Source: Lasiosphaeria ovina (lineage: Eukaryota; Ascomycota; Sordariomycetes; Sordariales; Lasiosphaeriaceae). Taken from it: a DNA stretch of 64,000 nt. Location: the NCBI GenBank assembly GCA_033439765.1, contig JAULSN010000001.1, positions 4,278,001 to 4,342,000 of the forward strand. Reading direction: 5' to 3'. How positions within the stretch are numbered: the stretch's first letter is position 1; each line of letters opens with the position of its first letter. This document shows positions 12,035 to 24,415 of this stretch, in pieces. A program made the position numbers and the translations under genes. The notes beneath the pieces were generated by a model. That model worked only from the letters and a program-made list of their open reading frames with translations. It made no database searches and was not told where the DNA came from.

Positions 12035-14745
12035 GGTCTCTGTCTGTTTTGGGGTTTTGGTCCTGGGTTTTGTTCTGGAAAGTGCGTGGTCAAGAACCTA
12101 AGCTTGTGTCTCTGCGAAGGGAAACCTAAAGAGGTCGAGGGACGGGCAACGAAGGGCGGGGGCGCGGGGTTGAACGCTGGGCGGCTGGGTTTAGCGCCAG
12201 GAGGTGGAGGAAGAGGGATGGGAATCCAAGAATAATAAATTGCCCAGGGTGTCCCGAGGATAGATATATATTCAAGACAAAGGCAAGGAGAGCGGGCGTC
12301 CGGGGAACTTCAATGGGCAGGTAAGACACACCTAGGTAGGTACGTAGGTCGGCCGTCAATATTATAATTAAGGTAGAGTAGAGCTTGCGGCGCAACAGCG
12401 TTGGGGATGTCGCTGAGGTGTGGTCAAGACGTCGAACGGGCAAACAGGGGGTTCCTGGACGGTCAGACACAACCACTGACTAAAGCTGTCCCACTGAGCT
12501 GAAGAAGGGCATGTAACCTGTGGAGTTAAGCTATGTACCTTAGGGTAGGGGGGTATTACCCAGATCCGAACCGGCCACAGAACCTGAACCCGGCCACAAA
12601 AGCCAGAGCTTGTGCAGCACGTTTGAAACAAGATTTCGACTCAATGTGGGTTGCTGGGCCCAGAACGGCGGTCTGGTCTAGGTGGTTCCCGTCCCCACGC
12701 TTCGCCTGCCAAGGGCGACAAACCGACAGATACGTGTATGTGGTGAGGAAGCGATAGGCCGAGCTGCTGTAGGGCATGTAAGACCTAAATGACTTAAGAT
12801 GTCAGGTAACGCTGCCCTGAGCAGGAGACACCTAAGGTACCTAAGGCAGGAAGAAGGAGCGGAAACGATTCGACCTGACCAAACCACCTATGGGGCATGG
12901 AGCATGCAGGCCGGGGCGGGTGTAAGTGGAGTTTTTATGTGAGTCCCGTCAGAATCATGATAATCATAATACTCTGAATTATAGGTGTGGCGAGCAGGGA
13001 AGGTGGTGAATCTAGCTTGGGCTGTCCATCCCATGCCCGGGTCGAGAGGGTGTGTTTTATTCCCATACCGCCCATCGTCTTCTGAGCTGAAGTACGGATA
13101 TGGATGTCCATTTACAGTACTGTACCAGCACTTTGAGGTACGGGAGTCTGATCTCATGTCCGGAGTAAGGTCGGGCAGATACCAGTGGAGGGCAGCGAGG
13201 TGGGAAGGAAAAGGAGGCTGGTCGGCCTGATCTTCAGCTGCAGCAGCAGCAGCCAACCTCCTCCGCATGTTGACACCAAGAAGATTGAAGGCTCTCCACA
13301 AATCCAGTTCACACGTTCGGCGTGGTCGTGGCGCCCGGGCAATTCCCTGTCTTTCCTCTCGGCCGCACGGCGGCTGATGCACTCCATGCTCTGCCTCGCC
13401 TCCACCTCCCCTCTGCAGTGCATTTCCTTCGTGGATCCTGAAGGGACGGTGCTGCAGAGCCTGAGGTATACTGGTCACTGGACGGACACAAGTGGAGCAG
13501 GTGCTCAGTACTTACGGAATAGCGCTGTCAAAAGCCGCAGGGGCCACCCCTCTCATCCGCTCCTCCCCAATGTGGCAGACGAAGGGCGTCCATATCGGAC
13601 AGTCAACTCACCTGAAGGCAGGAGGGCAGGAGGACAGGGTCGAGGTGCCCTACACTGCCAGGTTGACGGCGCACAAAAAAACACTCTGCCCTATGTCATT
13701 GAGGGCGGACAGCATTGCCGATGAGGCCACGGCGTACTGTACCAAACAGCCCAGCCCGAAACATTCACCAATGTCTCAACCAAAGTTGCACAGCCGGACG
13801 ACAAGACCTTTTTGCCCCGCCTGCCCTACCTTACGAAATGGTCCCAAGTCCCAAGGAGCCGAATTCGTTTGTGATGTGATGAGAGTGTGGTGCGTGCGAC
13901 GGGACCCGCAGCCCAGCGTTCCTGAAGGGGCATGCATGCACAGAATATGTACATGTACCTTCAATGTAAGTACAGGCAGGTGCTGCACCTGCATGTTTGG
14001 TATTCGGCGTTTGCACGGATATGATATGTCTATGGATACGTCTTGACACAAGGCGATCTAAAGGAAGGGATGGGAGGAAAATGCACATGTACGAATACCT
14101 ATTCTTGGACGGGTCCTTGGCCCTGTTCCAGAAGAACCCAACATTTCTCCCCAGGGCCAAGGCCCCAGGCGCCGGGCCGTCATCCACGATGCGCAACCTA
14201 CATACCTAGCCCAGGGGGCTAGGCTGAGGGTTTGCTGTGCAATTTAGGTATGTACCGTATGATGTACGAGGATGGAATCATGCTCGGTTCACTCCCGCAT
14301 TCCAGCTTCGTACAGGAGCTTGGTATGGATTAAGGCAGTGATGCCCCGTGGAGTCGTGGACAAGCCAGCCAGCCGCCCGTGAGCTGCTTCCCGCTTGTGC
14401 CTTGCCCAGGGGGGCGGTTCCCTCCCCCCCCCTTCCCAAACCCAACCCGCCATTTACATGGACCCATTTGGGTTGGATGGATAGGACGAGTCGTCACAGA
14501 ACTTCTGGAAGAGTTCTGAGGCTTGTGTGCGGCGCGTCACAAGCTGAACTCGGACGGGAAATTTGGTTGGATCGGCGGCCCACGTCCATCATTATCCATA
14601 CATCCATATCCGGAGGAGGAGGAGGCGCTTTCAGCCCTTTCGGATTCCAGGTCGGGATCTCATGAAGCTGATGACACCTGACACCTTCTCCCAGTATCTC
14701 TTGCCAAGCAAGGTAACATTAACTCCTTCTCCGACACTGAATTCC

Positions 14746-14771
14746 GCCCCCCCTCGGTGGGGGGGGGGGGG
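14746..14771. repeat. C-run / G-run able to form a hairpin
   Basis: A run of Cs at about 14747-14753, a short TCGGT loop and a run of 13 Gs at 14759-14771 are complementary. The tract is prone to length variation and sequencing error. Confidence 0.6.
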
Positions 14772-17720
14772 TTCCGCGGCGCCCTGACCTGACCTGACGC
14801 CCTCGTCCTGGGACTGGGACTGGAATGCATGTCTTACGGCGGCTGGTTGGTTCCATTGGGCATTGAACACCCTTGAAGCATTGGGATCGACCATCTCAGG
14901 TCTTGGCCGAGATCAGTGGGCACTGGCAACAGATCGATCGCGAGCGATCCCCCATGAACAAGACTATCCCCAAAAGGAAACCAACGACCCGAGTCGCCGA
15001 ATAGAGGGTTGCCGAGCCCGAATGCCGCGTAGTTGGCAACGGATGGACGGAGCATGTTGGGCCCAGACCCTCCTTCGTCAGTGCGCAACACGTAGAGATA
15101 CCGTCCCATCTGGTGTCAACGACGAAATGAGACGGGCTTCGACGACTAAACAGGGCAAAATAAACGAGTAAAAAGACACCATGGCCCTCGGAGCACGCAC
15201 ACCATAAATACGCACTCAAAAGAGACGATCACTGCATGCTGCGTTATCCCCGATCGACATGCCGGACAGACCATTATCATGAGATATCACACTTGGCTTG
15301 TCCGGCATCTACTTTCCAGGGGTCAGGACCTGATATTCTTGCAAGCCCCCCTCTTGTTTTCCAGCCCGCATACCGGCAAGGTAGGCTTCCGGGTATGAGG
15401 GAGCTTTCTCACGATGGCCCGGGAACGCCACCGCTGCCGCCACCGCAAGGATGCTAGCGTGACTCGGCAGATGGACGGGACACAACACGATGGTGTCACG
15501 ATCTGCGGGGTTTATTTTCATGATCACATTCACCCTCGCCGTCATTTATTATCGGCCCCTTAGCCCGCAGCCTCACTTGGAGAAAAAAAGCAATATCGCC
15601 GGATCTACGCACCCAAATAGGCATGGGGAAAGACAGGAGAAAGAAAAAAAGCAAAGAAAAAAAACACTTGAGATCATGGAAACCCGCCCCCCGGTCCCCT
15701 TTACTCTACATCACGGAGCACGTCGGCATTTTGTGGTTGAGAAACAGCTCGGACCGCCCGCCACGCCACCGATCACCACTGACACCGACAGATTTCGGGA
15801 CTGCCCGAATGTCCCCACTGTGCATCAACTTCAAACAAACATTATTGTTTCTATCATGTCAAACCTGTCGAATACGGAGAAAACCAACTGCAGGTTGTAT
15901 ACAGCCAGTGACACGAACTCAGAATCGCAAGTCCCGGCTGGCTCGCCCTGAAAGCTCCACCATGCGATGCGGTCCAAACAAACAAACAATGAGCAGCTGC
16001 AGTTTCAGCTGCAGCCTCGGCGGGATAGTAGCCAAGGTAGGCAGGTCCTGCCCTGTCCTGGTCGGGTTGCGTGAGAGCCCAGCCGGACGCCAACAACCAC
16101 CACCACTGCATCCGCATGTCCATGTAGTGTAAGTAAGGTAGTGAGCGAGTGCATGTATATGCATTCACCAGAAGCGGGTTTAAAAACGCCAAGGCGGGCG
16201 GGCTACAGCTAGGTACATATCACCTAGCACCGTAACCACACCACTAGCCCGCCCGTCGTTGTATTAGATCCCGGATGTTCCGTGTGTGTCTGGGTGGGTG
16301 GGTAGGTAAGGTAGGTAGGTACCTGTAGGTAGGGAGGGAGTGCTGCGTGCCAGAGTTACCCAAGATGGAGCCGGCGAAAAAAAAGAAAACGTGGCAGGCG
16401 GAGCAGGCCGAGTTTGTTTGCCTCGAAACGGCAAATTCATTCATTCATACGCTGTGGTGGTTGCTGTAGCTGTAGCGTTGTGGTAGCTTCACTACATACC
16501 TACCTATGTGCTCGCGCGGCGTGGAGAACGTCGCGCTGCCGCCACAGTCCGACTCCCCGAAAATACGTACATACATTCCGCTGCTACACAGCTTGGAAAG
16601 ACGCAAAGTTAACTTGACTCGCGTGTCTTCTGAATGGGTGCAGCCGACCCAGCTCTTGATGTTATTCGCAAGGGGGATGATGGCAGACAGGCGAGCTGGC
16701 CGAGGAAGTAGACACACAAGACGCACCCACACGAACAGTCCGACAGACAGACAGACCAACCTGTGCCCGTCACTGAATATACAATCATCGAGTCCGGGGT
16801 TGGGACATCAGTATCCAGTCATTGTGCCACCCAAAAGATCAAATATATAAAAACACATTTGATACAAAAATAAATTCGCCGATTTTGGGGGATGCGGTTA
16901 CGCGAGGCGTCCAAGAGGCAGCGGCGGCGGCGAGGAAAGGCTCGGGGATTGGGGTGGGGGTGGCAGGCCACGGGCAGGCCGGTGGGTGGTACATACTTGC
17001 TAGATGCAAGTCATATATTTTACGGGACGTATGATCCGTGAACAGCGGTCCTAGGACTCCCATGTGCCCATTCGAGTGCCATCTTTGGTGAGTGAAGTCT
17101 GCCTGCATCGGCCATTGCTGGTTGGCTGGCTGGCTGGCTTGCGTGAGGCGGGATGAGATGAGATGCTGCCCTCGTCGGCGCTGAACAGCTTGATACCCAT
17201 TTTCCTTCGGTAAGGAGCAGGCTTACCTCCCCATGTGCATACGAGCTTGATAATCATGAGAGGATTTCAAGATTCGCCTCCTTTTTCTCTTACTTGCCGT
17301 CCCTTGTGGTTGATCATCCAGCGGATTGGCCAAAAAGGGACGAGAAGAGAGACAGTGGCTTCATCGTCAGGCCGCCTCCGGCTTCTCCGTGTCACGACTT
17401 GCCATATCACGTACGCAGCCGAGACAGAAACAAAATGCTGTGTCCCTATCGCCGGGCCTCCGAGACCCATGTCGTAGTCTTCATTACCTGGATAGAGAAA
17501 ACCAAAGCCAAAGGCTGGGGGTGGCTTGAAGTGGGAGAGACAACGCAAGTCTCACGAGGAAAAAATATCGCTAATCAACAAAATAACTCCCAAGTGCAAC
17601 AAAAACAACCGAAATAATAAAGGTAAAACATCACAAGATGCTCTTGGCTAGCCGCTCTGCCTCCTTTTTCGCCTCTGGGGCCCGCCTCAAATGGCAAGTA
17701 TCTTTCAACATAGAGAGACG

Positions 17721-17755
<35 letters not shown>

Positions 17756-17777
17756 CGACGACGACGACGACGACGAC
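17721..17777. repeat. (AAC)12-(GAC)7 compound microsatellite
   Basis: Twelve AAC units are followed directly by seven GAC units, ending 8 bp before the CAP2 stop codon on the minus strand. It therefore lies in the CAP2 3' UTR. Confidence 0.9.
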
Positions 17778-17784
17778 GGAGGTC

Positions 17785-18877
17785 TCATCTCCGCATGCTG
17801 CCAATGATTTCGCGCTGCGCCTCCCTGTCGCGCTGGCCGTCGCTGAGGCTGCCGATGCTGCGCAGGTCGCCGACGACGTCCTTGGCCTTGCCAAAGTAGA
17901 CCTCCTGCAGCAGGTTGCGCATCTTGAGCTCCATGTCCTCGACGAGGCGGCCAATGTTGGCAATGTGGCTCTCGTCGCTGTCGACGGGCAGGTCCTGCTC
18001 GACCTGGCGCGTCATGTTCCCGCTGAGGTCGACGTCGCCCAGCGTGGCGCCCTTGGTCGCCAGGCTCAGGATCACCGTCGACGTCAGCCGGTAGTTGGAC
18101 GTGCGCCCGCGCTCGCTGGCCTCGAACACGTGGATCGAGTCCCACACGCCGTGGCTGCTGCCGCCGCTGCCGCTCTGGGGCGAGGCTGTGGATTTGTTAG
18201 GAAAACGTCAAGCGGGAAACTGTGCCACCGGGGAAAGCGAGCCATGTGGGCGGGGGGGGTTGAGGGGAATAGCAGGGGTGGGACCAAAGGAAAGGGAACG
18301 AATGAAAGGGGCCGCATCGTACACTTCTTGAGCAGCACCACTCCGGCGAAGCCGTCGTCGAGGTTCCAAAAGTAGACAGACGACACGCCGCCCTCGTAGT
18401 ACAGGTCGCGGTAGACGTCAAAGGCCTCGTTGGCCTTGACCTCCATCTTGCGGACGCGCTCGCCGGGGACGGCACCCTCGCCGGCGCCCTCGTTGCTGCC
18501 GCCCGACCCGACGCCGCCGGCGCCGCCCTCGTCGGCCAGCGGCGGGTCGAACTGGTTGCTCCAGGGCGAGCGGTAGCTGTCGCCGTCGCGGTTGTAGTCA
18601 CACAGCAGGTAGTCGCGCCCCGTCTGCTTGCACCGCCGCACCGTCAGCGGCTGGTCGACCGACGACAGCAGGTCCTCGGTCAGGTCCGGCGCTAGAGAGA
18701 TGAGGTTGTTGAGGTGCTCGGCCGTGTGCTTGGGGTTGAGCCGCCGGAGGAGGTCCCTGGCGGCGGCATCGTGGTTAGCAATGGAAATTAAGCTGCCTTG
18801 GTCGACAAGGGGCGGAAAACAGGGCAGAGTCGCAAGTCCAAAACTTACAGCGCCGAATCAAAGGGGTCGGCGGCCAT
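17785..18877 (-). CDS. CAP2: F-actin-capping protein subunit beta
   Basis: Exons are 18877-18849 (29 nt), 18756-18323 and 18185-17785, encoding 287 residues, close to the usual ~270-290 for this subunit. Together with the alpha subunit it caps actin filament barbed ends in cortical patches. The N-terminus ([20 protein letters not shown]), the [18 protein letters not shown] block and [16 protein letters not shown] are hallmark beta-subunit segments. WDSIHVFE and the LTSTVILSL strand follow after the third exon junction. Two low-complexity inserts are present: a Gly/Ser/Glu-rich stretch before the [21 protein letters not shown] segment, and a Ser/Gly-rich stretch around the second splice site. 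Donors are GTAAGT and GTACGA. It is divergent from ALG12, and its start lies 504 bp from the ALG12 start. Confidence 0.95.
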
Positions 18878-19381
18878 TTTTGTGCGTGTCTGCTTTGTAT
18901 TGTGTGTTGGTCGACGGTGGCTGCCCAGCTGTTTCTTGACCAGAAGATGTGAAGTCGTCGTCGGCCGGCGGGGTTGCAGAGCTCTGGAAATGTGTCGCAC
19001 CTTAATGCCCGACTGGACGGTTGTAACGAGCTGGGGCGGGCTGGCGGGGTCCTTACAGCACATTTGGCGGGGTAACGGTTGACGTTTCAGGGGCTTGTGT
19101 GAGGTTGGGTATCCCGTCCCGGGGCATCCCCTATTCGTCGCTTATTAGCCCGGGCCGCTGAGGTGTTCTCCCACCAGATCCTTCGTCTAGGTCGGTCGGT
19201 AACTTATCAATGTTCCCAAGGAACAACCTCAACGGCTCGGAGCAAGTCTGAAGTCCCATTTCGGGGGACTTGATGGGTTTAGCATTGGGTTGACACAACC
19301 AACAGTCCCTAAGGTAGGTGCACCAATTGCAACAGAGATCCAAGACTCTGAGAGCATCAGAGGCTGAAAACAGAGCTCACG
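18878..19381. promoter_or_regulatory. Bidirectional promoter between CAP2 and ALG12
   Basis: Only 504 bp separate the two divergent start codons, so the promoters of both genes must lie here. I see no TATA-like element that clearly assigns direction. Confidence 0.6.
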
Positions 19382-21307
19382 ATGAAGCTCGTTGGTGAGT
19401 GAGAACATCCATCCCAAACAACTCCAACATCACACGATCAAATAGCCGGCCTTGGTAGCAGAGTAGCTGACAGCAACACAGACGTTGCCCTCTCGCTTGT
19501 GGTGCCGGGGCTGGTTCTGGTGCATCTCGCCGTGGCCCCCTTCACCAAGGTCGAGGAGTCGTTCAACATCCAAGCCGCCCACGATGTCATGGTCTACGGG
19601 ACGCCCACGGCCGATGTCTTCCAGCGTCTCTCGGGCACCTATGACCACTTCACCTTCCCGGGTGCCGTCCCGCGGACCTTCATCGGCCCCGTGCTGCTGG
19701 CCGGCATCGCCCAGCCCGTCGTCGCCCTCGTCGGCTTCGACCACGCCCAGTTCGTCGTCCGCGCCATCCTCGGCCTCTTCAATGCCACCTGCCTGCTCGT
19801 CTTTGCCCAGAGCCTCAGGCGCGCGTATGGTGACGCTGCGGCGAGGTGGTACTTGCTGCTCCAGGCGAGCCAGTTTCACGTCATGTATTACGCCTCCAGG
19901 ACACTGCCCAACATGTTCGCCTTTGGCCTGAGTGAGTCTACCATATCGCTTGCTACCTAAGGCACTCTAAACACGAAACAAAACGCTGCTAACTAACCAC
20001 GCAACCCCCAAACAGCAACCCTGGCCTTCTCCTTCCTGCTGCCCCAGCCCGGCAGGAGAAAGTCCATCCTGCCGCGCCAAAGACTAGCCATCACCATGTT
20101 CGTCTTCGCCGCAGTCATGTTCCGGTCCGAGGTCGCCCTGCTGCTCGGCACCAGCGTGCTCTACCTGCTCTTGGTGCCCGAGACGTCCGTCGAGCTGATC
20201 ATGCTGCCCTTTGCCGTGGCCTTTGCCATGGCCCTCTTCATCTCGGTGCCCGTCGACAGCTACTTCTGGCAGACGCCCGTGTGGCCCGAGCTGTGGGGCT
20301 TCTACTACAACGCCATCCTGGGCTCCTCCTCCGCCTGGGGCGTCTCGCCGTGGCACTACTACTTCACGTCTGCCCTGCCGCGCCTGCTCGTCAACCCGCT
20401 GGCCTGGGCTGTGCTCCTCCCGCTCGCCCTCGGCCACCCCGCCGTCGGGACCGCCGCTCGCCGCCTCGCCGTGCCCTCCCTGCTATTCGTCGCCATCTAC
20501 TCTCTCCAGCCTCACAAGGAGGCCCGCTTCATCTTCTACGTCGTGCCCCCGCTGACAGCCGCCGCCGCCCTCGGCGCCAATCTCGTCTTCAACCGCCGCG
20601 CCAAGACCGCCGGTGCCAGCCTCCTCGCTCTCGCACTCGTCGCATCCGTGGCTCTCTCGTTTGTCGCGAGCACTGCGATGCTGTTGATTTCCTCCCTCAA
20701 CTACCCCGGCGGCGAGGCCCTCGCCTTCCTCCGCCACGTCGTGGAGCTCGAGGGAGCCGGGGCTTCCGCCGTAGTGTCGGCCCACGCCGACGTGCTTGCC
20801 TGCATGACGGGCGTCACCCTATTCGGCTCGGCCACCGGCTCCGCCATACCCGACGCCGCTCCCGGCGCCGCGGCCCCCACCGGGCAAAGCAGCGCAAACA
20901 TAGTCGGCGGGCGAGCCGGCGCCGTCACCCTCACGCTGGACAAGACGGAAGACGCTGCAGTGCTCGCGCAGGACGACTTTTGGCGGCGCTTCGACTACGT
21001 GCTAGTAGAGGACCCGGCCAAGGTCAAGGGTGGCGACTGGGAGGCGATTGGCGTCGTGCAGGGGTACGGCGGAGTCGAGTTCGTCGGCGGCGTCGACGCG
21101 AAATCGGAAACCGCGGCGTCTTCAGGCAGCAGCAGCAAAGGTCTCGCCGCCGCCGCCGTCGGCACAGGAGCCACTGTGGCGCAGTGGAAGCGGCGCGTCA
21201 CGGCGCTGACCGGCGGCCGCTGGCTCGGCCCCCGTATGGTGCCCAGGATCTACATCCTTAGGAGGCTAAAGGGTGCGAGGCGGTCGCGAAGAATTGTCGA
21301 CGCGTGA
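19382..21307 (+). CDS. ALG12: Dolichyl-P-Man:Man7GlcNAc2-PP-dolichol alpha-1,6-mannosyltransferase
   Basis: Exons are 19382-19394 (13 nt), 19446-19931 and 20016-21307, encoding 596 residues. It would add the eighth mannose to the lipid-linked N-glycan precursor in the ER lumen. GT22-family marks are visible: the PFTKVEESFNIQAAHD segment with the catalytic-loop acidic residues near the N-terminus, the DHFTFPGAVPRTF segment, and HKEARFIFY at residues 333-341. SVPVDSYFW followed by PELWGFYYN fits the ALG12 subfamily. Many hydrophobic stretches indicate a polytopic membrane protein. The C-terminal ~200 residues are lumenal or cytosolic and include an Ala/Gly/Ser-rich insert. The first exon encodes only MKLV plus one base, with a perfect GTGAGT donor and a 51-nt intron. 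Confidence 0.95.
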
Positions 21308-22798
21308 TGTGATGACTAACATACGGCGTGATGTGGGTGTAGGTCTTGTTTTTGGTGTTTTGTTTTGTTTAGAAAAGTCATGGAGGGAAAAAAAGCCTGA
21401 CATAAATCTGCGGGTTGGTGTACTGTACTTATCCCAGGGACTAGTCGGAGTTATTACTTGATCAACCTAGTGAATTGCTCTTCTGAACCCATTACTGGTC
21501 TACAGATTCCTTGCTTTCTTCCCGTCATCTGTTTTTTGTTTTTTCAGGCGCAAAGGAATAATATCAATAGACGGATGCCCGCACACGCAAACAACTCATT
21601 GCGAGACTATCCAGGAGAAAGACAGTGAAGGTTTTGTAGCGAGGGGGGGGTGGGGGATGGAGAGAACAGGTGGAAAAAAACAAAAAGATGAAGCCGTTTC
21701 AGAGACAATACAACAGATGACAAGTTTTGAAATGAAAAAAGATAATACCAGTCACTCATCCACACCCATATTTCATCCGGGTTTTCTTTCGTTTTCTTTC
21801 GCGTACTTCCATACCCTTACTAGTTGACTAGACTTATCTGACTTGACTTTACTGGCTAACTGCCTACCTACCTGCTTTACATAAAACCCACGACTCTAAA
21901 ACAACCAACTTTAAAGAGAAACCCCAAAAAGTCCTCCCGCCGCATGCGTCCATCAGTAAATCAGAGCCAAAGTCAGATTCATAGGGGGGGTTGCGACCAA
22001 GTCTTGGAAAACCTCTCTTTCATTGATCCATCATCTCTGGAGAAATAAAAAAACAGCTTGGCCGTCAAGTGACGAGTGGCAAGTGACGAGAGAGGAGAGA
22101 ACAAAAGGGGGGTGGGATTCGTGGATACCTAGAGAGACACTTAAGATTTTGTTTCGTATCGAGATAAAAACCAGAACCAAGTAAAAACAACAGCAACAAC
22201 AACAACAACAAGAGCCAGCAACGATAACAAAACAAAGGGAGAGGGAGAGCAGAAAAACAATAATAAAAAAACCCCATACAAGATAAAGCTCAAAAAGAAA
22301 AAAAAAGGATATCAACCACATGTCGATGTCCTTCCACCCGCCCGGTCATCAACCACCCTCTAAAATAAACCGAGGGCCGCGTTCAACCTTCATTCCTTAC
22401 ATTGAACGGGTGGGGTAGGGGATCCTTGTTGCTGCTCCTTCGGTTCCTCCTCTGTTTTCATCCCGTCCATGATGATAGTAATAATAGTAATGTTGCCACC
22501 CACTTCCCTCCGAACATAGAGACGTCCGCATTAACCCCCTTCAATCCCGATAAATCCAGATCACACCCGTCCAAACCGCCACGACACTATCCCTAGATGG
22601 GATTAAAGACAACTCAGTCGTAAGGTGCCCGGCTCGACCATCTTACACCTATACACCAGCTGGGCTCTTTGTTTGCTCCACGCCTTGATAAACAAAAGAA
22701 ACTTCTTTGGTCTCCTTGTCTATTGAAGCGCCGAGGAGCAATTTCAACCCTTCGGAGCGATTTCGACCCCTGGAACCACATTCGAACCTACCCAGTCT
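21308..22798. other. Convergent intergenic region
   Basis: This 1.5-kb gap lies between the convergent ALG12 and BAH-PHD genes. It is comparatively AT-rich with many A-runs (about 21660-21770, 22160-22310) and should include both 3' UTRs. I see no gene. Confidence 0.5.
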
Positions 22799-24415
22799 TC
22801 AGTTGACCTGGGAGCGGCACACTAGACATCTGACAGGCTCGGTCCATATTTTTTCGCCTCCGACGATGCCCTCGCGGAGATCCTTGAACTCTAGAAGGGG
22901 AGGACCAGCATCCACTGTCTTGAGCGCGACTTCAAAGAGTCCCTCCCAAGGCTTGGAGCTATCGCCGTTTGCTTCCGATGCCCTCTTCCGCGGCCTGCCA
23001 GGCTTCTTGTTGCCGACTATTGGCAGCAGCTTGCTAGACATTTTGATGGGCGTGTCTTGGTCATCCTTCTCGCTTGTTGCCCGCGCTCCTACAGATGCTG
23101 CCGCGAGCGAGTCCTCTCGCGCTGCTGCCGCATCTTCATCCTCCGACTGCTTGACATCGACGTTGTCGTTTCCGACGTGGACCGCATCAGAGCCGTCATG
23201 GGCCTTGACGTCGATCGAGTGCTGCGCCGAAACACCTGCGCCCGTCTCCGTTGGGCTAAGAGGTCGCTTCGCCTCATCTCCGTCCTTCTCGTCCTTTACT
23301 GATTCAGGGGGTAGGTGGGGCTTGTCGGTGCCAAGTCGTTGATATGTGTCTCTCAGTGCCTGTTCCTTAATACAATCCTCATGCATCCACTTCTTGCACA
23401 ACTCTGATGTACAGCCGACTAGGAGCTTATCAGGGTGCGCTGGTGTGTTGCAGCTACAAACAAGCTCGACCGTCTGAAGGGGGGGTATTAGTACGGGGAA
23501 TTTTGAACTTGGGTCTATCGACTGCCGGAACGCGTACCGAGAGTTCATAAGTCCGGACGTCGAAGGCCTGGCGCCAGTAGAGCGCATTCTGGATTTCATC
23601 GTCATTCTCCTCATACCACTGCTTGACCACGGCCGGCGACGTGACGCTGACCACGTTGATGATATCCACTGGGAAGTGTTAGATTAGATGGCACAGCAGC
23701 TAATATGTAGGGCCGGATGGCACGATGTACGCGATGCTGCTTACTGTGATTGGAGGCAATCAGCTCGTTTATGCCATGGTAAGGCTGACGACCTGAGACA
23801 GACTTCTTGACGTCGTGGGTTCCTTGGGGGAGCTCGTCCGGCCAGTACATCCAATAGACGCGGGCGTATACGTGGTGCTCGTCGCTTGCGCGGATCTCGA
23901 GGATGCGCGCAACCCAGTCGTCGTCGGACTTCTTCCGGGGATGAATAGGCTCGTGGGACGACTTCTGCCGCTCGATGCTGGAGTCGTTTGCGACGTAGAT
24001 GAAGCCCTCGCTGAAATATTTGACGCCGTTGACTGTGTGAGGGAATTGGTCAGCATTGGCAATGGTGGCGATGGATCCGCCCAGCGCGCGACGAATCGAG
24101 ACACCCGTGACAGCAGCAATACTTACGAACGAAGCTGTTGTATCTTGTCATGTCTGTCCACTTCTTGGCGGGCTCAACCTGGTAGTGAAGATCCATAGTT
24201 TCATAAGTCTTCAGCTTGCCCGACGGCGAGAAGGGCGACATCTGCAAATTGATGCGCTGGCTCGTATCGTCATCGTCGCCGGCACCCTCGAAGCGCCGGC
24301 GCTTCGCCTTCTTCTTCTGCTCCTTGTCTTTGGGATCGACAAGTTTGATGACGAAAGGACACTCGGCCCGGTTGTCTTCGGTCTCGGCCCTAGGCCTCTT
24401 GCGCGCGGACGCCAT
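22799..24415 (-). CDS. BAH-PHD chromatin reader, EPR-1-like candidate
   Basis: Exons are 24415-24127, 24032-23745, 23668-23538 and 23473-22799, encoding 460 residues. Residues 1-96 are basic, with a nuclear-localisation-like KKKAKRRR run. A BAH domain spans about 97-225 (YFSEGFIYVAND.., WVARILEIRA.., VYARVYWMYWPDELP). PHD-type zinc ligands follow: C242, C244, C257, C262, H267 and C270. The last pair of ligands, C452 and C455, lies only at the extreme C-terminus. The ~181 residues between are Ser/Asp/Lys-rich, with a more conserved-looking stretch before the final CLVC. A BAH-PHD pair is the architecture of fungal EPR-1, the reader of H3K27 methylation in Neurospora; assignment to it rests on architecture only. 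The start at 24415 has a CCGCCATGG context. Confidence 0.85.

Larger units (their letters stand above)
12035..17784. other. Gene-free stretch of 5.75 kb
   Basis: I find no reading frame here with conserved motifs or plausible splice structure. Candidate frames are short (under about 200 codons), overlap each other on both strands and look like noise. The DNA is rich in GGTAGGTA/CCTACCTT-type tracts (about 12318-12350, 12826-12848, 13822-13834, 16120-16140, 16285-16340). A C-run followed by a 13-base G-run lies at 14746-14771. No transposase or tRNA-like structure is recognisable. Confidence 0.5.

Noticed and set aside
12888..13478. 196-codon minus-strand frame in the gene-free stretch
   Set aside because: Low-complexity composition, no recognisable motif, and overlapping frames on the other strand of similar length.
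20281..21261. 326-codon Arg-rich frame within ALG12
   Set aside because: It is a GC-rich shadow in another frame of the ALG12 coding exon.
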